64,000 nucleotides of DNA from assembly GCA_963704825.1 (NCBI GenBank), contig CAVPHV010000018.1:124001-188000 (forward strand), read 5' to 3'. Made by a program: the position numbers and the translations under genes. This document shows positions 27,601 through 35,427 of this stretch, piece by piece. Source of the stretch: CAVPHV01 sp963704825. GTDB lineage: Bacteria; Actinomycetota; Acidimicrobiia; Spongiisociales; UBA5794. Under the pieces are notes generated by a model. It saw only the letters and a list, made by a program, of their open reading frames with translations. It made no database searches and was not told the DNA's origin. How positions within the stretch are numbered: the first letter of the stretch is position 1; each line of letters opens with the position of its first letter.

Positions 27601-27884
27601 TGCTCGAGGGCGTGGCCCGCGAGATCATCAACCGGATCCAAGCTCTGCGACGAGAGGCCGACTTTGCCGTTTCCGATCGCGTCCTGGTGAGCTGGCACAG
27701 CTCCGCGGCGCCGGTGGCTGCCGCGTTTGCCACTTATGCGAGCCTCATTGCAGAAGAGACGTTGGCAACCACCCTCCGCATCGGCGAGTCGGGCTCCGGC
27801 ACCGAAGTCGAGATTGCCGGTGACCCGCTCTGGTTGGCCGTGGAACGCTCCCAGCCTCGAGGCCGGAACCGATCGGCCGACTGA
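24651..27884 (+). CDS. ileS: Isoleucyl-tRNA synthetase
   Basis: 1,077 residues. HIGH motif PHYGHIL (HYGH at 67-70) inside FYDGPPFATGSPHYG, KMSKS motif GRKMSKSLKN at about 613, the CP1 editing domain between them, and zinc-type cysteine pairs (VCNACDERRC and FPCATCDG). The sequence around HIGH is of the eukaryote-like, second type of IleRS, known to tolerate mupirocin. The true start is ATG 24651 with GAGGAAACG upstream; the frame opening at 24552 lies within the riboswitch. A T-box governs expression. It converges on divIVA with 14 bases between stop codons. Confidence 0.95.
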   Translation: MSEPTGTNPSRAGFSRVPPRVKLAELDARILTFWDEIDAFKRSVNLRPPESEYTFYDGPPFATGSPHYGHILQGVVKDIVPRYWTMRGHRVERRFGWDTHGLPVEMEVEKQLGVSGPRQINDFGVGAFNDACRAMVETTTEDWEVVTRRIGRWVDFEDDYKTLDVDFMESVWWVFKSLWDNDLIYQDFKVLPYSWGATTPLSNFEANLDYRDVDDPAITLRLRIVSGSGPARPGDYLLVWTTTPWTLPGNLAVAVGPELRYVCVEGDLFGHEGRYWLAADLKEKYFGEAATVTAQASGEQLLGSEYEPPFDYFGEERDRGAFRVIASPEVNTEEGTGLVHMAPAYGEADFLALQAAGLDVLVDPIDAEARFTDQVPEVAGQNVKDADSTLIQLLKERTVLLRHERIRHSYPFCWRTETPLIYKAIPTWFVAVESFRERMAALNRDVHWVPEAIGAKRFGNWLEGARDWAISRNRYWGSCIPVWVCNACDERRCVGSRAELQDLSGVWLEDLHKQYVDEVTFPCATCDGIMRRVPEVLDCWFESGSMPYAQIHYPFENQERFEQRYPANFIAEGIDQTRGWFYTLVVLGTALFDQPPFRNCIVTGHILAEDGRKMSKSLKNYPDPNHVLDEFGADALRAYLIDSPVVRGDNLRFSEAGVREVVRTVLLPYWNAFSFFTTYAEADGITAADLAAAPPVSERAEVDRWIISVLQSLIRGVNREMEGYRLYAVIAPILGFIDDLTNWYIRRSRRRFWSQRGVGDDADKLAAFATLYEVLVMFSRVAAPVLPFVTEEMYQRLVRDGAAGVVPDSVHHSDYPQADPAVIDEALESAMSIVRTVVNLGRALRKRTELKVRQPLSRLTVVTRDEEAAQAVRSHQALIAQELNVRTVVVERHETDLVHLSARANFKALGPRLGPRTKEIATAIEALSHEALDGLLDGNAIEVAGERIEPEDVVVGREPRDGVVVAAEGPLSVALDTDLTDELVLEGVAREIINRIQALRREADFAVSDRVLVSWHSSAAPVAAAFATYASLIAEETLATTLRIGESGSGTEVEIAGDPLWLAVERSQPRGRNRSAD

Positions 27885-27898
27885 CAAGGCCGCCTCGC

Positions 27899-28903
27899 CT
27901 ACTCGGGCGAAATGGTTTGCTCCAGCCGTTCGCGCAGACCCGCAAGCTTGCGCCGATAGAAGTCTGGTTCGCGCGGCCCATCGACGAAGGTGGCTTCGGC
28001 CATCTCCACGGTGGGTTCGGGCGAGTCGCCCTTTGCTGCCACCTTTTCGGCAGTCTCGAGATCCCCAAGACCGTTCAGATCGAGATCGATCAGATCTCCC
28101 GCCAGGGCGGCTTTGTCCGCCGTGTCGGGTGCGATCTCGCGGTAGTAGTCCTCGGCCTGGCGCACGGCGGTGCGGAGTTGCCCGAGGCGACGGTTGAGCG
28201 CCTCGGCCTCCTGTTGGGCAGCCGCGGTCAACAGTTGTGCCGCCACCTCAGCCTTCTCGAGCATGGCCGTGGCCTCCTCGGTGGCGCGCATTGCTTCGCG
28301 CTCCGCCACGTCCAGGATCTCCGCTGCCTTCGCCCGGGCATCGGCCACATCATCTCCGGCGGCCGGGGACTCAGCCACATCCTCATCTGCCTGGCTCGAA
28401 CCCGATGACTCAGCAGCTACCCGCTCGGCGGCCGCCAGGAGGGTGATGGCCTCGGTGCCCGCTGCCCCTTCGATCTCAATGGCAAGTGCCGTTGCGCAGC
28501 CACGCATCCGTCGGGCATCCTCACGTGCCATGTCCAACTGTGCTGCGGCATGGTATTCAGCTTCCATGGTCGCTTGCCACGCTTCCCAGGCGCCGGTATT
28601 GAGGTCCTCCCACGCCGTCGGCGTGCTCCCCGCAGGACGGGGGGCGCCGGCCACACGAATCGCCTGATCGAGAGCCCGGCGCCGTTGCGTTGATGCCTTG
28701 GCCCGCGAGGTACGTGCCGCGTGCGCCACATCCAGGGCATGTTCGAGCGCCGCCATCCGAGCTCTGATCCGGGCCAGTTCCCGTTCCTGGTCGCGCAACG
28801 TCGTGGCCACGCGTCGTACGAACGCGTCGACTTCACGTCGGTTGTAGACGTAGCGGGTACCCGCGAACCGGATCGCCGCGACCTCTTGGGATGTCAGGTC
28901 CAT
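27899..28903 (-). CDS. DivIVA-domain coiled-coil protein
   Basis: 334 residues. The N terminus MDLTSQEVAAIRFAGTRYVY plus NRREVDAFVRRVA fits the DivIVA membrane-targeting and dimer segment. A long alanine/glutamate/arginine-rich coiled coil follows (about 35-270), then an acidic C-terminal part. In actinobacteria DivIVA homologues (Wag31) recruit wall synthesis to poles or septum; its place after sepF-yggT supports such a role. It is less conserved than Wag31 proper, so gene symbol divIVA is not assigned with certainty. ATG 28903 has TAGTAT six bases upstream, so it can be transcribed apart from the cluster as a leaderless message. Confidence 0.8.
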   Translation of the reverse strand: MDLTSQEVAAIRFAGTRYVYNRREVDAFVRRVATTLRDQERELARIRARMAALEHALDVAHAARTSRAKASTQRRRALDQAIRVAGAPRPAGSTPTAWEDLNTGAWEAWQATMEAEYHAAAQLDMAREDARRMRGCATALAIEIEGAAGTEAITLLAAAERVAAESSGSSQADEDVAESPAAGDDVADARAKAAEILDVAEREAMRATEEATAMLEKAEVAAQLLTAAAQQEAEALNRRLGQLRTAVRQAEDYYREIAPDTADKAALAGDLIDLDLNGLGDLETAEKVAAKGDSPEPTVEMAEATFVDGPREPDFYRRKLAGLRERLEQTISPE

Positions 28904-28909
28904 AGGTCG

Positions 28910-28915
28910 ATACTA
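28910..28915 (-). promoter_or_regulatory. Leaderless-type -10 box of the DivIVA-like gene
   Basis: TAGTAT on the minus strand, six bases before ATG 28903, in the 67-base gap after yggT. Confidence 0.55.
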
Positions 28916-28970
28916 CTCAGAGTGGTCTTGACAAACCAGGGGTTGTTGGTCGGGTGCCGCAGATCGGTGA

Positions 28971-29234
28971 TCAGCACACCAAGCCGCGCAGGATGATCAG
29001 GCCGAACATGAGAACGAGCGGCGAGAGATCGAGTCCACCGCCTCCGATCCTGACCGGCGGAAGCACTGATCGGATCGGCCGCAGCACCGGGTCGATCAAC
29101 CTGGCGAGGAAGTCGTACAGCTTGCGAACCGGATGACCCCAAGAGAGCCGCCCGAAGCTGACCACCCAGCTCAAGATCACCCAGAGAATCACGGCGTAGA
29201 AGACGATGTCGAGCGCGAAGCAGACGATGCCCAT
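28971..29234 (-). CDS. yggT: YggT family membrane protein
   Basis: 87 residues with two membrane helices separated by the family core RKLYDFLARLIDPVLRPIR and LPPVRIGGGGLDLSPLV. YggT proteins sit next to sepF in many Gram-positive genomes and have been linked to division and ion homeostasis, but the activity is unknown. ATG 29234 is ten bases after the sepF stop. Confidence 0.9.
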   Translation of the reverse strand: MGIVCFALDIVFYAVILWVILSWVVSFGRLSWGHPVRKLYDFLARLIDPVLRPIRSVLPPVRIGGGGLDLSPLVLMFGLIILRGLVC

Positions 29235-29243
29235 GGGTCGAGA

Positions 29244-29900
29244 TCAACTCTCGATCGGGACGGTGTAGAGGCCCAGGCCGGCGAGCCGGCGGCGCTCTTC
29301 CATCCCGATCGACACCGCGGGCGGTGTCACCAGAATCACACCCTGGGCGATCTTGACCATGCGACCGCTCAATCCGTAAGTGAGACCGCTGGCGAAGTCG
29401 ACGAGTCGTCGCACCATGGCGGCCTCCGCGTTGCGCAGGTCCAGCACCACCGGATGGTCGTTGCGCAGGTGGTCGGCCAAGGTTTGGGCGTCGGTAAAGG
29501 TTCTGGCCGCGATGATCTCGGCCTGTCCTGCGGATGATTCGTAGCCGAGCGGGCGACCGATCGGACCTCCGTAGTCGGTTCCGCCGGCGTTGGTCCGCAC
29601 CAGCACTCCGGCTTCAGCGTGCTCCGGGTTGCCCGAGATACGGCGCCGTTGCTGGGAGGGTGGCTCGATCCGCCGGCCCGCCACCTGGCCTTGGGCGCGG
29701 GGAGGAGGCGGTGGCGCGGCCGGGGCGGAAGCGGGGGCTGCCGCCGAAGGTGCTGCCCCGCTGTGCACTACGGGCCGAGGGGGTTCGACCGTGCGCACCT
29801 GGGCCTGTGGCGCCTTGGCCGACGCCTCCTCAGCTGCCTCGATTTGATCGTCGTCAACGAGACCAAGGTAGAACAGCGTCTTCTGCCAAACCGATGCCAT
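29244..29900 (-). CDS. sepF: Cell division protein SepF
   Basis: 218 residues. An N-terminal amphipathic segment (WQKTLFYLGLVDD) for membrane binding, an alanine/proline-rich linker (about 30-100), then the SepF core with DAQTLADHLRNDHPVVLDLR and RRLVDFASGLTYGLSGRM. In actinobacteria without FtsA, SepF is the membrane anchor of FtsZ; no ftsA is present in this cluster. ATG 29900 follows GGAGAGAG. The linker is longer than in most SepF proteins. Confidence 0.93.
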   Translation of the reverse strand: MASVWQKTLFYLGLVDDDQIEAAEEASAKAPQAQVRTVEPPRPVVHSGAAPSAAAPASAPAAPPPPPRAQGQVAGRRIEPPSQQRRRISGNPEHAEAGVLVRTNAGGTDYGGPIGRPLGYESSAGQAEIIAARTFTDAQTLADHLRNDHPVVLDLRNAEAAMVRRLVDFASGLTYGLSGRMVKIAQGVILVTPPAVSIGMEERRRLAGLGLYTVPIES

Positions 29901-29940
29901 CGACTCTCTCCACGCTTCTGCGACCGGCGGTGATCCTTAC

Positions 29941-30597
29941 TCAGGCCCCAAAGATAGCCCGTCCCACGCGAATGATGCTCGCGCCCTCTTCAATGGCGAC
30001 CTCGAAGTCATCAGTCATCCCCATCGAGAGTTCGATCAGGTCGGGATATCCGGGGAGCAGTGCGTCCCGCAACTCACGCAGCTGCGCGAACCATGCCCGG
30101 CTGTCTGCGGCGGCGTCGGGAGCAGGTGGGATGACCATCAAGCCGCACGGCTCAATGCCGAACTCGGCCATGGTCGAGAGGGTTTCATCGACCTCTGCGG
30201 GCAGCACGCCGTGCTTCTGCGGCTCAGCGCCAATGTTGACTTCGAGCAAGGTGGCGGGCGGCGGCGACTCGCCCGCAGACCAGGCGACGGCCAAGGCGAC
30301 TCGATCGAGCGAGTGGAGGAGGTGGGTCAGCGGCCTGATCACCTTCACTTTGCGGCGCTGCACCGGACCGACGAAGTGCCAGCGAATGTCACCGGGTAGT
30401 TCCGGCACCTTGGCCGCCATCTCCTGAGCACGATTCTCTCCGAAGTCTCGCTGTCCGGCCTGGTAGGCCGCCAGGATCTCGTCGACCGTTCTGCCCTTCG
30501 ACACCGCAACGAGCCGCACCGACTCTGGGGCACGGCCCGACCGGGCCGCCGCGGCGTCGATCCGATCCCGTACCCGGCTCAGCCCGTCGGCAGCCAT
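29941..30597 (-). CDS. yggS: PLP homeostasis protein, YggS/PLPBP family
   Basis: 218 residues, fold-type III pyridoxal-phosphate binding protein. The PLP lysine lies in VRLVAVSKGRTVDEI, and GENRAQEM, HFVGPVQRRKVK and ELSMGMTDDFEVAIEEGA are family motifs. It lacks an enzyme activity in known cases and balances PLP and amino acid levels. ATG 30597 overlaps the end of pgeF by 19 bases. The order ftsZ-pgeF-yggS-sepF is standard in actinobacteria. Confidence 0.93.
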   Translation of the reverse strand: MAADGLSRVRDRIDAAAARSGRAPESVRLVAVSKGRTVDEILAAYQAGQRDFGENRAQEMAAKVPELPGDIRWHFVGPVQRRKVKVIRPLTHLLHSLDRVALAVAWSAGESPPPATLLEVNIGAEPQKHGVLPAEVDETLSTMAEFGIEPCGLMVIPPAPDAAADSRAWFAQLRELRDALLPGYPDLIELSMGMTDDFEVAIEEGASIIRVGRAIFGA

Positions 30598-31208
30598 GCG
30601 ACCGTTGTCTGGCGGTTGGTGGTGCGGTTGCGGCGGTAGGAGAACAGTCGTTCGGAGGTGTAGGTGCAGGCGTCGGCGCTCCATACCTCGAGCGGTGCCA
30701 GTTGGTCGGCCACCGCGGCGACAAGATCGATGCTGGTCGTTCCCCAGGTGGTGGTTCCCAGATAGTCGGCAAAGTGCTCGGCCACTTCGCTGCCGACCTC
30801 GTAGCAGCAACTCCCGATGCCGGGACCAATTGCTGCTCGCTCTAGACGAGCGCCTGTTTTGGCAACGGCCGCGATGGCCGCCGGGACAACGCCGGCAACA
30901 AAACCGCGCCACCCGGCGTGGACAACCGCGACGACGTCGGGACCCTCCAGGATGATTGGAACACAATCGGCGGTTCCAACGGCCACCGGCAGGCCGGGCC
31001 GGGTCGTGAAGATCACATCGGCTTCCCCCAGGTTGCCGGGGCGACGAGCCTCGATCACGGTTGCCCCGTGAACCTGAGAGACGAAGGCCCACGCGTCGGT
31101 GACGCCCACTGCGGCGGAGAACGCAGCACGCGCCTCGAGATCGACTCGGGCGTCTCCCTCAGCTGCGGTTCCGAAGGCGGCGCCTCGGAACCCGCCGGGC
31201 CGAATCAT
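30579..31208 (-). CDS. pgeF: PgeF/YfiH (LACC1-like) family protein
   Basis: 209 residues. Conserved metal-site motifs: SQVHGATV, GTADCVPI, VVHAGWRG and GPGIGSCCYEVG, giving the His/Cys/His set of this family. Members were once called multicopper oxidases. Later work indicates purine nucleoside phosphorylase/deaminase activity and, in E. coli, removal of wrongly linked peptidoglycan precursor (PgeF). The place directly after ftsZ fits a wall-related job. ATG 31208 overlaps the ftsZ stop as ATGA. Confidence 0.88.
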   Translation of the reverse strand: MIRPGGFRGAAFGTAAEGDARVDLEARAAFSAAVGVTDAWAFVSQVHGATVIEARRPGNLGEADVIFTTRPGLPVAVGTADCVPIILEGPDVVAVVHAGWRGFVAGVVPAAIAAVAKTGARLERAAIGPGIGSCCYEVGSEVAEHFADYLGTTTWGTTSIDLVAAVADQLAPLEVWSADACTYTSERLFSYRRNRTTNRQTTVAWLPTG

Positions 31209-32278
31209 CCCTGGACAAAACCAGGGATGTCGAGATCATCCTCGGCTGGCTCCGGGAGGAGATCCGCAGCCACCGACTCGTATGAGGATGTTGCGCTCGG
31301 TGACGGCCTGGTGAGCCGGCGATCGCGGTCGAAACCGGCTGCGATGACCGTCACCCTCATCTCGTCGCCCAGCGAGTCGTCAACCACTGCGCCAAAGATG
31401 ATGTTGGCATCGCCGTCCGAGTGGTCGGCGATCATCCCGGCCGCAACGCTGACCTCATGCAGCGTCATGTCTGCAGGCCCGGCAATCGACAGCAGGACGC
31501 CACGGGCGCCCTCCATCGACGTCTCCAACAGAGGACTGGCAATGGCCTTGGCGGCCGACTGCTCGGCCCGGTTTTCCCCGGTGGATTGGCCGATACCCAT
31601 CACGGCAGATCCGGCGTCGCTCATCACGGCCTTCACGTCCGCGAAGTCGACGTTGATGAGACCGGGTGTGGTGATGAGGTCGGTGATGCCTTTGACGCCG
31701 CTGGTGAGCACCTCGTCCGCCATCTTGAAGGCCTCGAGAATCGGGGTCTTCGGGTCGGCGATCTCGAGGAGTCGCTCGTTGGGGATGATGATCAGGGTGT
31801 CGACGGCCTGCTTGAGGTCTTGGATGCCCTGCTCGGCCTGCACCGATCGGCGTCTTCCCTCGAAACCAAACGGCCGCGTCACGACGCCGACGGTGAGTGC
31901 CCCGATCGAGCGGGCCACCTCGGCGACCACGGGAGCCGCTCCCGTGCCGGTGCCACCACCCTCTCCGGCGGTGATGAACACCATGTCGGCGCCCTTGAGG
32001 GCGTCTTCGATCTCTTCTCGGTGGGCGTCACCGGACTCGCGACCGATCTCCGGATTGGCGCCGGCGCCGAGACCGTGCGTGGCATCTCGGCCGATGTCCA
32101 GTTTCACATCGGCGTCGGACATCAACAGGGCTTGGGCGTCGGTGTTGATGGCAATGAACTCAACGCCACCAACACCGCCTTCGATCATGCGGTTCACAGC
32201 GTTGACGCCACCGCCGCCAACGCCGACCACCTTGATCACGGCGAGATAGCTGTGCGGGGACCGCGATTCAGTCGTCAT
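31205..32278 (-). CDS. ftsZ: Cell division GTPase FtsZ
   Basis: 357 residues, slightly short for an actinobacterial FtsZ. The tubulin signature is GGGTGTGAAP, the T7 loop NVDFADVKAVM, and NTDAQAL follows the first strand. The linker is short and ends in the C-terminal peptide DLDIPGFVQG, which should bind SepF and FtsW. ATG 32278 has AAGGGAG eight bases upstream; ATGs further upstream in the frame (to 32335) lie before this site. A 31-base gap separates it from ftsQ, so independent translation is expected. Confidence 0.97.
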   Translation of the reverse strand: MTTESRSPHSYLAVIKVVGVGGGGVNAVNRMIEGGVGGVEFIAINTDAQALLMSDADVKLDIGRDATHGLGAGANPEIGRESGDAHREEIEDALKGADMVFITAGEGGGTGTGAAPVVAEVARSIGALTVGVVTRPFGFEGRRRSVQAEQGIQDLKQAVDTLIIIPNERLLEIADPKTPILEAFKMADEVLTSGVKGITDLITTPGLINVDFADVKAVMSDAGSAVMGIGQSTGENRAEQSAAKAIASPLLETSMEGARGVLLSIAGPADMTLHEVSVAAGMIADHSDGDANIIFGAVVDDSLGDEMRVTVIAAGFDRDRRLTRPSPSATSSYESVAADLLPEPAEDDLDIPGFVQG

Positions 32279-32309
32279 GGATTTGCTCCCTTGAGGCTCG
32301 ACCATAAGG

Positions 32310-33116
32310 TTAGCCTGAAGGTTGAGGCTCGGCACCTACCTGATGCGAACTCTCAACGTTGGGTTTAGGGCTGGTCACTGCGGGCCAGGTCGGCGACACC
32401 AGGTTGACGACCGCGTCGGGGGCAAGTCCGGCGTCGGCCAACGCCGCCATGGCGCGCGCCTTGGCGGCCATATCGTCTGGCCGGCCGAGCACCACGTGGT
32501 GTCCGGCGATCTCGGCTTCGAGGCCATACTCTCCGCTCGTCACGACCGCACCGGCCGCCAGAGACGCAGGCAGGCTGCCGGCAAACTCGAGTGCACCGAC
32601 GACCACCGGCCCTTTGAACACCTCTCCGGGTCGGACGCTCTTCGACCCGACATCAATGACGGGTGCACCCTCGGGTGGTTCCGCCGCGGAAACGAGGACC
32701 GCTCCCGCGGCAGAGGCCAAGACCCAACGTTTGCCCGACGCGACCCAGCCGGCAGGAATGTGCTCGAGGATGGTGACTTCGACGGTGCCCGGCCAGGTGA
32801 CTCGCACCTGGGCCTTGGCGACCCATGGGTCGGCCTCGAGCGCAGCCTCTATGCCGGCCTCGTCCACCGTGATGGTCGGGATCCCAGCCGTCAGACCCGA
32901 TCGCGCCACGATCTCTTCGGCCGGGGCATTGGTATGGCCCGTCACCTCGATCGTGGACAGGGCCAGAAGCGAGGACTGGAAGAACAACCAACCGACGAAC
33001 CCGGCCAGACCGGCAAGAGCAACAAAGCCGAGCACGCGGCGCAACCGGCGGCGGGCTCCGGCCTCGCGTACCTTCCTGCGTCGTGCGGCAATCCGTCCGT
33101 CGACCACCGTGCTCAT
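32310..33116 (-). CDS. ftsQ: Division protein FtsQ
   Basis: 268 residues. Basic cytoplasmic N terminus (RIAARRRKVREAGARRRLRR), one membrane helix at about 29-50, then a POTRA domain starting LSTIEVTGHTNAPAEEIV, and the FtsQ beta domain. Part of the divisome core that bridges FtsL/FtsB and FtsWI. ATG 33116 overlaps the murB stop as ATGA. The C-terminal tail (PKPNVESSHQVGAEPQPSG) is disordered. Confidence 0.92.
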   Translation of the reverse strand: MSTVVDGRIAARRRKVREAGARRRLRRVLGFVALAGLAGFVGWLFFQSSLLALSTIEVTGHTNAPAEEIVARSGLTAGIPTITVDEAGIEAALEADPWVAKAQVRVTWPGTVEVTILEHIPAGWVASGKRWVLASAAGAVLVSAAEPPEGAPVIDVGSKSVRPGEVFKGPVVVGALEFAGSLPASLAAGAVVTSGEYGLEAEIAGHHVVLGRPDDMAAKARAMAALADAGLAPDAVVNLVSPTWPAVTSPKPNVESSHQVGAEPQPSG

Positions 33117-34051
33117 CTCGCCTCCTGTGGCTGGCGGGAGTCATCATTGGCAGCAAAAACGCCGGCGAAGCGGATTTCCGGCTCCAACCACACGCCGACC
33201 GCCTCGCCGACCCGGCGGCGCACCGCCCACACCAGGTCGTAGATGTCCTGGGCGCAGGCACCCGCCTCGGCCACGAAGAAGTTGGCATGGCGCTCGGAAA
33301 CGGCGGCTCCGCCGCATCGATACCCCTTGAGCCCCGCTGCGTCGATGATCCGTCCGGCGGCGTCGCCCGGCGGATTCTTGAAGACACTGCCGGCGTTGAG
33401 TGTCCCGCCCGGCTGGTGTTCCCGCCGCCAGCGGGTGATCTGGCGAATCAGTGCCTCCGCCTCGGCGGGATCGCGAGCGATCGACCTGTAGCGAGCGGAG
33501 AGCACGATATCGGCATCTGTCAGATTGCTGTGCCGGTACGACAGATCGAGCCCGGCGACATCGCGGGTGGTGATGTCTCCCGTCCCGGCATCCATCACCT
33601 CAGCATCGAGCAGCCACTCACCGGTATCGCTGCCGTGGCCACCGGCGTTCATCCGCAGTGCGCCACCGACAGAACCGGGAATGCCCACGTACCACTCCAG
33701 CCCGCCGCGACCGGCCTTGGCGGCATGCCGCGCCAGCATCGGTAGCGAGACGGCACCGCCCGCGACGACGATGCCATCTGTCGCAATGGACACCACGGCA
33801 AAATCGCCACCGAGTCGCACCACGACACCCGGATAGCCGGTGTCTGCCACCAGAAGATTGCTGCCCCGTCCCAGCATCAGGAGATCAACCCCGGCGTCAC
33901 GGCGCGCCGCCAGGACTCGCTCCAAATCGGTGGCACTCTCCACTTCGGCATACCACTGCGCCGGACCGCCAAACCGATAGGTGGTCAGCGGGCCGAGCGG
34001 GACGTGCTCGGCGACCAAGCCGTCGTCCACCAGGGGCGCAAACCCACTCAT
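33113..34051 (-). CDS. murB: UDP-N-acetylenolpyruvoylglucosamine reductase
   Basis: 312 residues. FAD enzyme that reduces the enolpyruvyl group to give UDP-MurNAc. FAD-site motifs GRGSNLLVADTG and GIPGSVGGALRMNAGGHG; catalytic Ser region LNAGSVFKNPPG; C-terminal Glu in LEPEIRF. ATG 34051 overlaps the murC stop as ATGA. The frame reaches 34384 antisense to nothing annotated but within murC, so the shorter start is used. Confidence 0.95.
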   Translation of the reverse strand: MSGFAPLVDDGLVAEHVPLGPLTTYRFGGPAQWYAEVESATDLERVLAARRDAGVDLLMLGRGSNLLVADTGYPGVVVRLGGDFAVVSIATDGIVVAGGAVSLPMLARHAAKAGRGGLEWYVGIPGSVGGALRMNAGGHGSDTGEWLLDAEVMDAGTGDITTRDVAGLDLSYRHSNLTDADIVLSARYRSIARDPAEAEALIRQITRWRREHQPGGTLNAGSVFKNPPGDAAGRIIDAAGLKGYRCGGAAVSERHANFFVAEAGACAQDIYDLVWAVRRRVGEAVGVWLEPEIRFAGVFAANDDSRQPQEAR

Positions 34052-35427
34052 CGGTCTGCTCCGAGCAGAGCGGCGAGATCGTCGGCGATCGAATTGACAT
34101 CGCCGGCACCGAGCAGCAGCACGAGATCGCCGGCTCGCAGCTCGGGTACCAGGACCCCGGGAACTTCGCTCAGGGCCGCCACATACTCCACGTTGCCGCC
34201 GGCGGCGGCCACGGCCTCGGCTACCAACCTCCCCGACACCCCGGGAAGCGGCGCTTCCCCGGCCGCGTAGATGTCCGTCACCATCACCCGGTCGGCATTC
34301 GCCAGCGGCAACCCAAACGCCGGTGCGAGGTCGGCGGTTCTGCTGTAGCGGTGTGGTTGGAACACGGCAACGACGCGGTCCCATCCGCCGCCGCGGCCGG
34401 CGGCGATGGTGGCAGCAATCTCCGTGGGGTGATGGGCGTAGTCGTCGACGATGGTCACGCCGCCGAGGCGGGCTCGGACCTCAAAGCGTCGTTTGACCCC
34501 GGCGAAGTGCGCCAACCCGGCGGCAGCAGCAGCCAGATCATGACCGAGCTCGCCCAGCAGAGCGAGCACGCCGGCAGCGTCGCGAGCGATGTGCTCCCCC
34601 GGGCGCGGGACGGTCACCGGGACCCCTCCGTCGGGGCCGTGAAGCACGAACCGCACCTCTCCACTGCCGTGGACAAAATCCCGAATCTGCCAACGGGAGG
34701 CGCGGTCGAACCCGTACCCGATCACCGGCGCCCGTTCGGCGAGTCGCCGCACTCCCGGGTCGTCGATGCAGCCGACGACCGGGCCTTCGACTCGGTTGGC
34801 GACAAGTGCAAACGCTTCCTCGAGCGCCGCAACGTTCCCGTAGTAGTCCAGGTGGTCGGCCTCGACGCTGGTAACGCCGAGAGCGTTGAGGTGAAGATGA
34901 CGAAAGGTTCCAAACGCCTCGTCCGCTTCGAGCACAAACAAGTCGGGTTCGCCGAGATGTGCCCCGGATTGGTAGGCGACCATCTCTCCGCCGACGATGA
35001 ACGTCGGATCGCGATCAGCCGCCCGCAGTGCGGTGACCGCCAATGCGGTGCTGGTGGTCTTGCCGTGGGTCCCCGTGAAACCAATGGCAGGCATCGCGGC
35101 GGTGATCGCATCGAGCAGCAGGGGCCGAGACCAAGTCGGCACGCCGGCATCGCGGGCAGCAACCAACTCAGGATCACTCTCGGGAACGGCCGACGAAGCG
35201 ACCACCAGGTCGACCCCGGCAATCCGCTCCGGGCGGTGGCCGACCCATGTGGTGATGTCGAGATCGGCAAGAGCGTTGAGCGCGCGCCCGGGCTTGAGGT
35301 CTGAGCCCGTGACCTCGTGGCCGAGTTGGGACAGCAGTTTCGCCAGGGCGCTCATCCCGGAGCCGCCGGCGCCGACGATGTGAATGGTTGCCAGCCCGGC
35401 GAGCTGCAGTGGGTCGCTAGCGGTCAT
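34048..35427 (-). CDS. murC: UDP-N-acetylmuramate-L-alanine ligase
   Basis: 459 residues. Adds L-Ala to UDP-MurNAc. N-terminal Rossmann motif IHIVGAGGSGMSALAKLL, ATP loop GFTGTHGKTTST, SVEADHLDYYG and DDYAHHPTEI, all standard for MurC. ATG 35427 overlaps the murG stop region by 11 bases. Confidence 0.96.
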   Translation of the reverse strand: MTASDPLQLAGLATIHIVGAGGSGMSALAKLLSQLGHEVTGSDLKPGRALNALADLDITTWVGHRPERIAGVDLVVASSAVPESDPELVAARDAGVPTWSRPLLLDAITAAMPAIGFTGTHGKTTSTALAVTALRAADRDPTFIVGGEMVAYQSGAHLGEPDLFVLEADEAFGTFRHLHLNALGVTSVEADHLDYYGNVAALEEAFALVANRVEGPVVGCIDDPGVRRLAERAPVIGYGFDRASRWQIRDFVHGSGEVRFVLHGPDGGVPVTVPRPGEHIARDAAGVLALLGELGHDLAAAAAGLAHFAGVKRRFEVRARLGGVTIVDDYAHHPTEIAATIAAGRGGGWDRVVAVFQPHRYSRTADLAPAFGLPLANADRVMVTDIYAAGEAPLPGVSGRLVAEAVAAAGGNVEYVAALSEVPGVLVPELRAGDLVLLLGAGDVNSIADDLAALLGADR